DNA from: Bacillota bacterium
Lineage (GTDB): Bacteria > Bacillota > Clostridia > Lachnospirales > Lachnospiraceae
DNA: 64,000 nt
NCBI GenBank assembly: GCA_023409535.1
Contig: JAEYGZ010000021.1
Location: forward strand, 1 to 64,000
Direction of reading: 5' to 3'
In this document: positions 24,355 through 33,194 of the stretch, one piece after another
Layout: each line of letters starts with the position of its first letter
Numbering within the stretch: the stretch's first letter is position 1
The notes under the pieces: generated by a model
What the model was told of the DNA's origin: nothing
The model's database searches: none
What the model saw: only the letters and a program-made list of their open reading frames with translations
Translations under genes and position numbers: made by a program

Positions 24355-25761
24355 CTATTTGCTCAATTTTTCAACCGTAACCGCTATTTGTTCTGCCGTT
24401 GGCACCTGGTCAAAATTGATGCGAACAATCCGGCTGCCCCAACAGAGGACGTATTCACTCATTGCCTCCTCCTGACGATATAACTGATAAACCGCGTCAG
24501 CCTGCCATGCGGGGTCATTCGTCTTCCGAAAATACCTTTTAAATTCTTTCGGAATATCCCGTTCATAGTTATACTCGTCCAAATAATTATTTAGGCAAAG
24601 AACAAACAAGACGGGCAGTTTAACCTCGACAATCGAATATCTCAAAACGGGAGCCTCTTGAGCATCGGGGAAAGAGTCTTGACTTGCAAGATACTGTGTC
24701 AGAAGAAAGGACTCACTCGCCGTCCATTGATAGGAGTAGTGCTCATAATCTACTTCCTGTAAATCTTCAACCCTCAAAGGCAGCGGATCGCGGTAGATAT
24801 CCCAGGTATGCGTGCTGCCGTTCGGCAGGGTGGTAGTATAAGTCTCAACCTGCTGACGATTATCAAACCAGCCGGCATTCACTCCATAGACAATACCCCA
24901 GGCCATCGCACCTGTCAGAGCGAAGGACAGAATTACGCTGGAAATGGTTGTGACAGTCAGATTGACTCCCCTGGAAGCCTTGATTCGCTTGAGGGTATTC
25001 TTAATCATTAATACCAGGATAATTAAAACTGTTGCATTTGCGATTCCCCAAATTCCAATCCAGCCAAAGTTTTGCGCTAATATAGAAAACACAACCAGAA
25101 CAATTGCAATCGTTGGCAGAAGCCACATGAAACAGTATACTTTCCTATAGGCGTTGCTGCGTTCAACACAGCCTTCTCCCATACTGACAGCCTTTCTGGA
25201 CCTAAAGTACCAACCAGCATATCCAATTAATGGGATCAGCATTTGAACGGCAATGATAATCCACGCCACCACCATGAAAAGAACCGCATTGCTTGACAGC
25301 TGGCCAACCGGATCATTGATAATTGTGTGAAGCTGAAAAATCATCTGGAACAGGGCCAAAAGCAGAATTAACACACTGCCGGGAAGGAAGTTTTTCTTCA
25401 TGGCACTGTGAATTGCTTTTAGTTTAACCGCTTCCTCTGTTTCAATCGGGATCGGGTTTTCCCGTTCTGTGCAAAATATCTGCATCTGCGCCCACTCAGC
25501 CACAAGCTTCCATCCGGCATCCTTGCAGTATTCATGGAAGGTCTGCTGATTTTCTGTCGGATAAGGATTAAATTCCGAAGCTTCGGAGAAATAGGTAACT
25601 GTATAGGTCAGCATCTGCGGTTCTGTTCTTCGGTACTCCCAGTAAAAACGGGTGATTTTATGAAGCTGCCAGCCCTTCGCAGACATTTTTTCCAGATGGG
25701 CTTTAATCCCTGTGTAGTCATAGAACAGAAACTGTTCCAATCTACGCTTTGTTGCTTTCAT
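24355..25761 (-). CDS. DUF2812 membrane protein
   Basis: The 468-residue protein opens with the DUF2812 signature (FFYDYTGIKAHLEKMSAKGW-like, KITRFYWEY) for the first 100 residues, followed by about five membrane helices (SVLILLLALFQMIF, LFMVVAWIIIAVQMLIPLIGY, and others), then a C-terminal soluble part. DUF2812 proteins are classically paired with PadR regulators. Here the start lies inside the end of the PadR gene (20-base overlap), so translation is coupled. The role is thought to be in envelope stress or cargo sensing but is unproven. Confidence 0.85.
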   Translation of the reverse strand: MKATKRRLEQFLFYDYTGIKAHLEKMSAKGWQLHKITRFYWEYRRTEPQMLTYTVTYFSEASEFNPYPTENQQTFHEYCKDAGWKLVAEWAQMQIFCTERENPIPIETEEAVKLKAIHSAMKKNFLPGSVLILLLALFQMIFQLHTIINDPVGQLSSNAVLFMVVAWIIIAVQMLIPLIGYAGWYFRSRKAVSMGEGCVERSNAYRKVYCFMWLLPTIAIVLVVFSILAQNFGWIGIWGIANATVLIILVLMIKNTLKRIKASRGVNLTVTTISSVILSFALTGAMAWGIVYGVNAGWFDNRQQVETYTTTLPNGSTHTWDIYRDPLPLRVEDLQEVDYEHYSYQWTASESFLLTQYLASQDSFPDAQEAPVLRYSIVEVKLPVLFVLCLNNYLDEYNYERDIPKEFKRYFRKTNDPAWQADAVYQLYRQEEAMSEYVLCWGSRIVRINFDQVPTAEQIAVTVEKLSK

Positions 25762-26086
25762 TAGAAATACCTCCTATATCTATCACAGATTGGCGATAGT
25801 CTGCCGCCAATGTCATCAGACGCTGATACTCCGCCTCAAGCACCTGCATACCCGTATCGGTGATCAAATAACTGCGCCTGCGGCCCTCGACCTTGGTTTC
25901 ACGAATCATGCCTGCTGCCACAAAACTCTCCAGAAGATTGTAGAGAGTACCAGGACCGACAGCAACCCGTCCGCCAGTCATCGTACAGACCTTTTCCATA
26001 ATATCCATACCGTAGCATTCAGATCGTAAGCAGAGCAGAATATAAAACATCTGCTCGGTCAATGTTTGAAACTTCTCTCTTGCCAC
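25742..26086 (-). CDS. PadR-family regulator
   Basis: A 114-residue PadR winged helix: EQMFYILLCLRSECYGMDIMEKV and VGPGTLYNLLESFVAAGMI, then RRRSYLITDTGMQVLEAE. The start is GTG at 26086, seven bases after AGGAGG; an upstream GTG at 26104 would bury that site in the coding region. It overlaps the DUF2812 gene. Two 19-bp direct repeats just upstream are the likely operators, so the operon should be self-regulated. Confidence 0.9.
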   Translation of the reverse strand: MAREKFQTLTEQMFYILLCLRSECYGMDIMEKVCTMTGGRVAVGPGTLYNLLESFVAAGMIRETKVEGRRRSYLITDTGMQVLEAEYQRLMTLAADYRQSVIDIGGISNESNKA

Positions 26087-26106
26087 ATCCAATCCTCCTT
26101 TCACGC

Positions 26107-26158
26107 ATTATCGAATATCGCTAATTCTATTTACAGTATATTATCGAATATCGTTAAT
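26107..26158. promoter_or_regulatory. Twin PadR operator candidates
   Basis: ATTATCGAATATCGCTAAT (26107-26125) is repeated with one change at 26140-26158, spaced 33 bases (about three turns) start to start, directly upstream of padR. Confidence 0.65.
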
Positions 26159-26163
26159 GTCAA

Positions 26164-26196
26164 TAAAAAAATATCCACAGAGGTTTTCTCTGTGGA
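26164..26196 (-). terminator. Terminator of the AAA ATPase gene
   Basis: TCCACAGAG (26174-26182) pairs with CTCTGTGGA (26188-26196); read on the minus strand it ends in a T run (26171-26164). Confidence 0.75.
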
Positions 26197-26295
26197 ATAT
26201 AAATTAACTACTATTAGTCAGCATAGCTCGATGGTTTACCCGCTCTATCTATTGCAAGGATTATCCTTCGCATTTGGTTTCTAATTACATCTATA

Positions 26296-27153
26296 TTATT
26301 GAAATTCATTCTCATGTTTTTTAAAAAAGTCATAATAGGCACGTACATTTTCCAAATTTGTCCAGCGTTCTATGGTGGCAGGATTCTCATCAAGATTATA
26401 AATTTTTGCCCAGCGCATGGCAAGCAAAAACGGCGAATGGGTTGATATAATAAACTGACACCCAAAAAATCGTACCGACTCCTCAAGGAAGTTCATTAAT
26501 TCCATTTGACGTTTTGGAGAAAGGCTGTTTTCCGGCTCATCCAACAAATAAAGTCCATTTTCTCCGATTTTTTCTGTGAAGTAAAAAAATGCGCTTTCCC
26601 CATTGGAATATTCACGTACATTATCAATTAATTCACTTCTGACAAAGCGTGACTGAGTTTTACTTCTGGCCTTATTGACCTTTTTCAGCTGTTCATAATC
26701 AGCAAAGGATCTCATTTGAAATTGGGAGTATTTCACATCCAGGTATTCATCAAATAACTTTTCCCGTTTTAAGTCAATTCCTTCGTTCATATTACGGATA
26801 TTCAACATATAGTCAAAAACATCATCACTGGTGATAATTCTGCTGCTTTGGGGAATGTCCTCCTCCGTATTTGCGTGACATAGTTTGACATAGTCCGGAA
26901 AAAAATTAGATTTATTATAGATTGTATCACGGCAGATGCCCGTCTTTTCCGCAATAACATTGAGTGCCGTTGACTTTCCCGAACCATTGCCTCCATATAA
27001 TATGGTAACCGGTTCAAAATCGAGCCTGTCAAGATCATGACGGGATAGTATCTGAAACGGATAAAACGAGTCATAGCAGGTTCTTTGGATACTTCGGAAA
27101 AAATCAAATTCCATGTCACCACTCGGGAAGGTAAAACTATTTAAATAAAGCAT
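26296..27153 (-). CDS. Stand-alone AAA (AAA_21/OLD-like) ATPase
   Basis: The 285-residue protein has Walker A GGNGSGKSTALN near residue 55, an ABC-like signature region (YSNGESAFFYF), Walker B LYLLDEPENSLSP and the H-switch FIISTHSPFLLAM. This is the compact ATPase form related to OLD/RecF-type and the ATP-grasping subunits of several defence systems, with no extra domain. ATG 27153 has GGAG seven bases upstream. It has its own terminator. A defence or DNA-repair role is plausible; no partner gene is adjacent. Confidence 0.85.
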   Translation of the reverse strand: MLYLNSFTFPSGDMEFDFFRSIQRTCYDSFYPFQILSRHDLDRLDFEPVTILYGGNGSGKSTALNVIAEKTGICRDTIYNKSNFFPDYVKLCHANTEEDIPQSSRIITSDDVFDYMLNIRNMNEGIDLKREKLFDEYLDVKYSQFQMRSFADYEQLKKVNKARSKTQSRFVRSELIDNVREYSNGESAFFYFTEKIGENGLYLLDEPENSLSPKRQMELMNFLEESVRFFGCQFIISTHSPFLLAMRWAKIYNLDENPATIERWTNLENVRAYYDFFKKHENEFQ

Positions 27154-27215
27154 TCTATTCTCCAATCTTATCTTAGCACTTCCAAGGCAAAGATTAAAAC
27201 TTGTGGTACCCTATC

Positions 27216-27500
27216 CTACTGTAAGCCAAACTCTGATTTGAGCATACCGGCAATTGCTGCCATTTCTGCATCTTCGCCTCTTTTTAAGGCGATCAGCTCA
27301 ATCGTCCGATGCCTCCAAATGACCGGCACTTTTCCTGAGGGCAGTGGTTGTTCGTATTCTGACGGATGAAAGTAGTCTTCTACAAGCAGCTTAAGCATAT
27401 AGGGCATGATAAAATTTATTCTCATGTCATTCGTCGGTGCAATATCACACCATTCTGTGCTGAGTTGGTTCCAACTTCGTGTTGAGCTATCCTGAACCAT
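27216..27500 (-). pseudogene. Internally deleted class I methyltransferase
   Basis: A 94-residue frame joins the start of a SAM methyltransferase (STRSWNQLSTEWCDIAPTND...MPYMLKLL) to its end (VEDYFHPSEYEQ..VPVIWRHRTIE). The middle, including the GxGxG SAM-binding motif, is gone, and the frame is kept across the junction near residue 39-41. AAGGAG precedes the start. It may still be expressed but cannot bind SAM. Confidence 0.65.
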
Positions 27501-27803
27501 AAAAATTCTCCTTTCGTACTTCTATAAATTAATTGCTATTTTTAGTATACAAAACACTACTAAATATTTTAAACCAGATCACAATATTTTTCCATTGTTT
27601 TATGTGCTAATAGCAGCGAGAAAGGATGCGTGATCCTGATTGATGATCAGCATTTGCGAAATGATATTTATTATTAAAAATAGCATTAAGTATATAAAGA
27701 TAAATATCCAATGCTATATTTTTATACTCATATGTGGTATCATTTGATAAATTAGGAATTTATAAATGAAGTAAATTGAATCAAACAATTAGGGGAAGGT
27801 GCC
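27501..27803. other. 303-base intergenic region with dispersed repeat copy B
   Basis: Positions 27678-27763 match 17779-17864. The part before it (27590-27660) is unremarkable. The TIGR04076 gene starts 40 bases after the repeat. Confidence 0.5.
27678..27763 (+). repeat. Dispersed ~86-bp repeat, copy B
   Basis: Same blocks and order as copy A, with AATAGCATT and AATGCTATATT able to pair as a weak hairpin. It ends 40 bases before ATG 27804. Confidence 0.7.
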
Positions 27804-28163
27804 ATGGTTAAGAAACGCAGATGTAGAATTACAGTTATCAAGAAAGAATGCTTTGCTGATTTACAGGAACAATATCTGGCTGATCCCAAATCCGGACCAT
27901 GCAGTATATTTGAAGTAGGACAGGAATTTATACTTGAACGAAGCGAAGAGCGTGATGACTTCTGGCATATGATGGATGGCAAATTCTGCTCAGAAGCATG
28001 GGATTGCATAAGCCGCTATGTTTATGCCGCACTTCAAGGCGGTTCAATTATGGAAGGATGGACGAAGGATGAAAAAATGATGATTGCCTGCTGTAATGAT
28101 GGAACAAGACCTGTGATATTTAAAATAGAGAGACTTGATGTTGAGGAAAAAAATATGAGCTGA
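27804..28163 (+). CDS. TIGR04076 family protein
   Basis: A 119-residue protein with the family's pattern: an opening beta-strand RRCRITVIKKECFADLQEQY, the middle CSIFEVGQEFIL and FCSEAWDCISRYVYAALQGG, and the ending MIACCNDGTRPVIFKIE. Conserved cysteines suggest metal binding, but no activity is known. AAGGTG precedes the ATG. It is monocistronic with a terminator at 28218. Confidence 0.85.
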   Translation: MVKKRRCRITVIKKECFADLQEQYLADPKSGPCSIFEVGQEFILERSEERDDFWHMMDGKFCSEAWDCISRYVYAALQGGSIMEGWTKDEKMMIACCNDGTRPVIFKIERLDVEEKNMS

Positions 28164-28217
28164 TGATTTTTAACTATCGATTAAATCAACTAATTACAAT
28201 TTAACAACGTATGATTT

Positions 28218-28249
28218 ACGAAAGGCATGGAACTCCTCATGCCTTTCGT
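28218..28249 (+). terminator. Intrinsic terminator
   Basis: ACGAAAGGCATG (28218-28229) and CATGCCTTTCGT (28238-28249), then TTGT. Confidence 0.75.
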
Positions 28250-28367
28250 TTGTATCATTATTCCATCTTTGCATAATATAAAATTCAAAAGTTCTACCGT
28301 CCGATAGAACAGCTTTGTGCTGTTTTACTTTAACCTTTACCGAATTATTTATAATATTTTTACCTGA

Positions 28368-30164
28368 TTATCGTTTCCATACTCCCCTGCCATTCGTTCC
28401 CACTAAGGTTTTCTTACCGCTGATACAAAAGGAATATACATCGATCCCATCCAGCCCTGAATTATCCTCACTCCAGCTGCTTCCGCCATTTGTAGAGCCA
28501 AATACTCCGCCGCCATAGGTTCCGGCAAGGATGGCATTGCCGTTAACCGCAAGGGCATCAATATTCGTATTGCTAAGCCCTGAATTAACCTGGATCCAGC
28601 TTGCCCCATGATCTTTGGTTAGAAATACCCCGTCACCGGGTGTTGCTGCATAGAGCTTCTTACCGCTCCTGGTTAATGCGAATATCTGATTGTTCGTTAA
28701 ACCGGCATTCACCGCCGTCCAATTCGTTCCGTTATCCTCGGATAAAAATACTCCGCCGCCAAAGGTTCCGGCGAAGATGGTTTCACCCTCTGCGGCAAGT
28801 GATCCGACATAGGCATTTGTCAGACCGGAGTTAACAGGGCTCCAGCTTGTATCGTTATCCGCCAGGAGAAAGATGCCGCCGCCCAGGGTTCCGGCAAAGA
28901 TATCCGCACCCTTGACAGCCAGTGAATAGACATATTGATTGGACAGGCCGGAATTAACTTCTCTCCAGCTAGCACCTCGATCGGAGGATAGAAATACTCC
29001 CCCGCCGTTTGTTCCTGCAAAGATCTTATCCTCCTTGATGGCAAGGGTGAATACATAAGGATTTGTCAAACCTGAATTCCTCTCTCTCCAGGTATCACCG
29101 TCATCCTCAGAAAGAAATACACCTGCCCCGCTGGTTCCTGCATAAATAGTTTTGCCGTCTCTGGCAAAAGCACCGACATGCGTATTGGTCATTCCGGTGT
29201 TGATTGCCTGAAAGCTTCCACCATGGTCGGCAGAGTAATAAATCCCGCCGCCATTGGTTCCAACATATAGACCAGCATCATCAACGGCCAGCGAATAGAC
29301 ATAAGTATTGGTGATACCTGAGACGGCCCGCCTCCAGGTTACTCCGCTGTTATCGGATACATATACGCCATCTTCTGTTCCGGCATAGATAAAATCATCA
29401 CTTGCAGCAATGGAGTAGACATATTTGTTTATCAGACCTGAATTAATTTCCTCCCAGCTCTTGCCGTTGTCCTCGGAGCGAAATATACCCCCTCCATAAG
29501 TACCGGCATACAGTACTTTGCCGCTCCTGGCTAGAGCGTTAATTTGAGCGATATCTAGACCTGAATTAACCGGCTTCCACCGGTCGCCGTTATCAGCAGA
29601 CAAAGAAATACCGTCCTCGGTTCCCACGAAGACATTTGTTCCATCGGTGACAATAGAATTGACATTCAAAGAGGTCAGACCTGTATTGACAGCCTTCCAG
29701 GTAACACCATTGTCTATGGACCGAAATATACCATTGCTGGTTCCTGCGAAGAAATTCTCTCCTTGTATGGCAAGGCAAAGTACGATGGTATCCGTTAAAT
29801 CCGAAGCTGCCGGCTTCCAGCTATCCCCGTTATCAGCCGAAAGAAAGATACCGCCGTTTGTTCCTGCGAAAACAGTGCTTCCGCCGAATGCCAGCGAATA
29901 GACATTTTTGCTTGTTAATCCCTCATTTACCGCTTTCCAGCTTACCCCCTTGTCTTCGGAAAGAAAAACACCTCCGCCTTCGGTTCCGGCAAAAATATTG
30001 TCACCCTCGATTACAAAGCAATGAATATAGCCGCCGTAAGGACCTTGGGTCTGCACCCAGGGCACTGGGGAAGCCTCAGGAATAAACAGAAAAGCCGCGA
30101 TGAAAAGGATGGGTATAAGTAATAACAAGGATGTCAGCAATCTGGACCGGTTTATCTTCTTCAT
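28368..30164 (-). CDS. Membrane-anchored BNR/YCF48-like propeller protein
   Basis: The 598-residue protein has one N-terminal membrane helix (LLTSLLLLIPILFIAAFLF) and then 13 full and one partial repeat of about 42 residues. The unit is YAGTxGGGVFLSEDNGxSWxxVNSGL-TN-xYVYSLA (given as consensus parts). The FxSxDxGxxW core is the Asp-box of BNR/sortilin-type propellers. Thirteen to fourteen units would make two seven-bladed propellers. It is exported and probably binds carbohydrate or protein; Asp-boxes themselves are structural. GGGGGAT precedes the ATG. It sits after the deacetylase gene on the same strand. Confidence 0.85.
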   Translation of the reverse strand: MKKINRSRLLTSLLLLIPILFIAAFLFIPEASPVPWVQTQGPYGGYIHCFVIEGDNIFAGTEGGGVFLSEDKGVSWKAVNEGLTSKNVYSLAFGGSTVFAGTNGGIFLSADNGDSWKPAASDLTDTIVLCLAIQGENFFAGTSNGIFRSIDNGVTWKAVNTGLTSLNVNSIVTDGTNVFVGTEDGISLSADNGDRWKPVNSGLDIAQINALARSGKVLYAGTYGGGIFRSEDNGKSWEEINSGLINKYVYSIAASDDFIYAGTEDGVYVSDNSGVTWRRAVSGITNTYVYSLAVDDAGLYVGTNGGGIYYSADHGGSFQAINTGMTNTHVGAFARDGKTIYAGTSGAGVFLSEDDGDTWRERNSGLTNPYVFTLAIKEDKIFAGTNGGGVFLSSDRGASWREVNSGLSNQYVYSLAVKGADIFAGTLGGGIFLLADNDTSWSPVNSGLTNAYVGSLAAEGETIFAGTFGGGVFLSEDNGTNWTAVNAGLTNNQIFALTRSGKKLYAATPGDGVFLTKDHGASWIQVNSGLSNTNIDALAVNGNAILAGTYGGGVFGSTNGGSSWSEDNSGLDGIDVYSFCISGKKTLVGTNGRGVWKR

Positions 30165-30317
30165 GATATCCCCCCGTAAATGAATCCTCTATAATATAAT
30201 TGCTTATTTCAGTGAACTTCCAGAAGAATGATAAATCTATCGTAAATCTGCTCATGCCCGGTGAACAAATAACGGCCGCCCGCATAGATACAGGCGGCTG
30301 TTATTACAATTATGAAT

Positions 30318-31355
30318 TTAATATTGTGCGAAACCAAGACCTCGGTTCCGCAGGTTCTGGGCAATGGTGGCTATCGCAGAATTGGTGGTTTGATATCCGT
30401 CATGCATCAAAGAGTTACCTCCGCTTTGCAGACTGTTGCAGGCATTGATGATTGCCTGTGTGCTGGCACCGTTCCAGTCCTGGGTATCCACATTCGGACT
30501 GACAATCGACAGCCCAAGAGCCGAGCATGCCTGCTGGATCGTGGAATTGCTCTCAAGATAAGGCAGCCGGATTCTTGTAGGCTTTGGTTTACCGGCATTC
30601 TGGATCGCCTGGTTGCATTGCTGAATATCATTATAAACCTGCTGATAGCTCCAGCTGGTCATATGGGAGTGGGTCCAGGTATGGTTCTGCAGGCTGAAGC
30701 CGGAATTTAAGTAGGCATTCCAGCCCGTCTGGTTACTGCTGATTCTGCTGCCCCATACAAAGAAGGTTGCATGGCTGACGCCTGCGCTCTTTAAGTTATT
30801 AACCAGTGTCTGCGAGGTTCCGTTATTCGGGCCGTCATCAAAGGTCAGATAAACGCTCCCGCTTGCCGGAGGCTGCGTAGGAGTTGGCGTCGGAGTCGGG
30901 GTCGGATTGCTGCCGCCGCCGCTGACCTCCGCATAATCCACATAAGCATCCCAGCTTCCGGTATCATTCGTCACGATAAGCTGAAGCGCATAGCTACCCG
31001 ATTGCGGGGTACAAGTGAAGGATTTCACTGTTGGAGTGGTTCCGGTAAAGCTAACCCTGCCCATTTCATATCCATTCATTCTGACAACTACGGTAGCGGT
31101 ATTAGAATTATTGGAAGCTCCCCTGACACTGACAGTAACCTGGGTGTTATTCCAAGTAATATTACCGGTTTGGCAGTAATCATTATTCGCATATAACGCC
31201 GCTCCTGAAAACGGGGAACTGATCCGCCCGGCATACTGGCCGCCTAAGGTCATATTCTCACATTCATATCTGTCGGCACTATATGCTTTCGCTGCAGGAA
31301 ATGCAATTGCAAAATACATTAAAAGTGCAAGAAATAACCACACTTTTTGTTTCAT
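30318..31355 (-). CDS. Secreted CBM-linked polysaccharide deacetylase (CE4)
   Basis: A 345-residue secreted enzyme: signal peptide (VWLFLALLMYFAIAFPA), then a family 35/36-like carbohydrate-binding domain (about 25-140; YECENMTLGG start), a PTPTPTPTPT linker and a NodB domain. The CE4 motifs are YLTFDDGP (motif 1), NHTWTHSHM (motif 2), IRLPY (motif 3) and DTQDW (motif 4). Enzymes of this layout remove acetyl groups from xylan or chitin-like polymers. ATG 31355 is chosen by AGGAGG seven bases upstream; ATG 31361 is too near it. Confidence 0.9.
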   Translation of the reverse strand: MKQKVWLFLALLMYFAIAFPAAKAYSADRYECENMTLGGQYAGRISSPFSGAALYANNDYCQTGNITWNNTQVTVSVRGASNNSNTATVVVRMNGYEMGRVSFTGTTPTVKSFTCTPQSGSYALQLIVTNDTGSWDAYVDYAEVSGGGSNPTPTPTPTPTQPPASGSVYLTFDDGPNNGTSQTLVNNLKSAGVSHATFFVWGSRISSNQTGWNAYLNSGFSLQNHTWTHSHMTSWSYQQVYNDIQQCNQAIQNAGKPKPTRIRLPYLESNSTIQQACSALGLSIVSPNVDTQDWNGASTQAIINACNSLQSGGNSLMHDGYQTTNSAIATIAQNLRNRGLGFAQY

Positions 31356-31549
31356 TGGCATTCCTCCTTTCTGAATGAAAAATCTACGCATCACAACTCG
31401 GAGTTGTCAATCAACATTACTATAGACAGACAAGAATCAATGCCACCACTGAGCGCGCCGGCATTTGCTGATTCTTATGTATAGTATTATATTGGTAAAT
31501 ATTTACATTAGTATAGTAACACAATTAATTATTTCGTGCAAGCTATTCT

Positions 31550-33145
31550 TTACCGGTTCCATATACTTTTCAGCGCAACGATCTTAATTTTCTCAATTAC
31601 AATCTCGTCCTCATAGGCCTCAATCATAAACTTATTATTGGAATAATCCGGTATATGCCCTACTGACAGAAAGGCCTTTCCTTTATTCAGGAATATCTCA
31701 AGATTATTCACATCCATAAGCATCCGGATTTCGACACTTTGATCAAAGCACTCCAATGGTGCCGTATCATCAAGGCAAATGAGCTCATTATTCCTCAGAT
31801 CCCCATGAAGCTCAAGCCCGAACAGAGAGATACCAAATCTGCCCTTGGAAGCACCGGATAGCTCAAGTTTAATATCATAAAGCTTGCCGGTCAGCAGCAT
31901 GCTGTATCCTTGCGAACGAGTGACTTTGACCTTTGCATCATAATAACCCTCACCATATATGTTTTCAATTTCTCTGACCGGATAAGCACACAGGCAGGCT
32001 TTACCCGAGAAGGTCTGCAGCTTCATCTCGCAGGGAAAATTCATTGACATATGAAACGGTATTGTTGGCAGTTCACCTCTGTTCCACCCAATTCTGAGCC
32101 TTCTTCCATCCTCTGCGGGAATGTCGGACCAGGTCTGAGCAGCATAGCTGTCTCTGCTGTATTGCAGCTTTTTCTCTTCAGTTTCCGGATGAAATCTCTT
32201 ACCGTCAAAGCTCCCGATGAGATACCGGTCGGATGCTCCGGACAATATCCATTTGATATTACCCTGATTACCGTCTACAGGAAGAGGATAGAAATCAGGA
32301 CACTCCGCGTCCCCTGCAAGCCGGATTTCATGCATCTGTTTCCAGTCCAGAAGATTATGCGATGTAAGCAGCAGATACCTGCTGCCGCTCAGATAAAGGA
32401 GCATAACATAGATATCATGTTCGGAATCATAGATTACCTTAGGGTCACGGTTCTCCTCTTCAAGGTGGGGGATGATAGGATTGCCCGGGTACTTTTGAAA
32501 GCTGCTTCCTCCGTCAGTACTGTAGGCAAGACACTGGGTAAAGGACTGTGACCGTGACAGCTCCGCATCCGTATTACCGGCGGCGGTATAATAGAGCAGG
32601 ATCACATCATTCTCATTTTGCTTTAAGCCGGTCACATTTGCGTTATCAACGATGGCACTTCCGGAGAACATCGTCCCCATTTCATCCGGGTACAGTGCAG
32701 GTTCCCTCTCTTCCCAATGGACCAGATCCCTGCTGGCTGCATGGCCCCAATGCATGTTACCCCATTTGCAGCCAACCGGGTTGTGCTGATAGAACATATG
32801 ATATACCCCTCTGTAATATACAAGCCCATTCGGGTCATTCAGCCAGCCTCTTTGCGCAGAAAAGTGAAATTCAGGGCGGAATATGCCTGTATAGCTCTCT
32901 TCTACCGGGTACTTTGAATCCGACTTCTTTATCTCCAATGTTAACTCAGGCTCTGCCGCAAGGGTCAGCTCTTTTCCAGCAAACCGCTGGATATTAAGAT
33001 AAAACTCGGTATCAGGATGAATAAAATCCAGCTCGATCTGAAGATCGCAGATAAGCTTGCCGTTCTCATAAAATTTCAAGCATCTCTTCTCCGCTTTGTG
33101 ATTGACCGGCAGAATGATATATTTGCTGTCGCAATGCAATATCAT
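31550..33145 (-). CDS. GH32 fructosidase
   Basis: A 531-residue GH32 enzyme (invertase/levanase/inulinase family). The catalytic signatures are WLNDPNG (101-107, nucleophile D104), ENRDPKV (transition-state Asp) and AECPDFYPL (acid/base Glu). An 85-residue beta-rich extension precedes the propeller, and a beta-sandwich follows. There is no signal peptide, so it acts on imported fructo-oligosaccharides or sucrose inside the cell. GGAGG lies nine bases before ATG. It starts 49 bases after the DUF4965 gene ends, so the two probably form one operon. Confidence 0.92.
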   Translation of the reverse strand: MILHCDSKYIILPVNHKAEKRCLKFYENGKLICDLQIELDFIHPDTEFYLNIQRFAGKELTLAAEPELTLEIKKSDSKYPVEESYTGIFRPEFHFSAQRGWLNDPNGLVYYRGVYHMFYQHNPVGCKWGNMHWGHAASRDLVHWEEREPALYPDEMGTMFSGSAIVDNANVTGLKQNENDVILLYYTAAGNTDAELSRSQSFTQCLAYSTDGGSSFQKYPGNPIIPHLEEENRDPKVIYDSEHDIYVMLLYLSGSRYLLLTSHNLLDWKQMHEIRLAGDAECPDFYPLPVDGNQGNIKWILSGASDRYLIGSFDGKRFHPETEEKKLQYSRDSYAAQTWSDIPAEDGRRLRIGWNRGELPTIPFHMSMNFPCEMKLQTFSGKACLCAYPVREIENIYGEGYYDAKVKVTRSQGYSMLLTGKLYDIKLELSGASKGRFGISLFGLELHGDLRNNELICLDDTAPLECFDQSVEIRMLMDVNNLEIFLNKGKAFLSVGHIPDYSNNKFMIEAYEDEIVIEKIKIVALKSIWNR

Positions 33146-33194
33146 AGTACTTATCCTCCATATGTGTTAACCTTCCTATTGCTGACAATCCATA

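Noticed and set aside
32051..32997. Two plus-strand frames (166 and 149 codons) opposite GH32
   Set aside because: Antisense shadows of a gene with all GH32 catalytic motifs.
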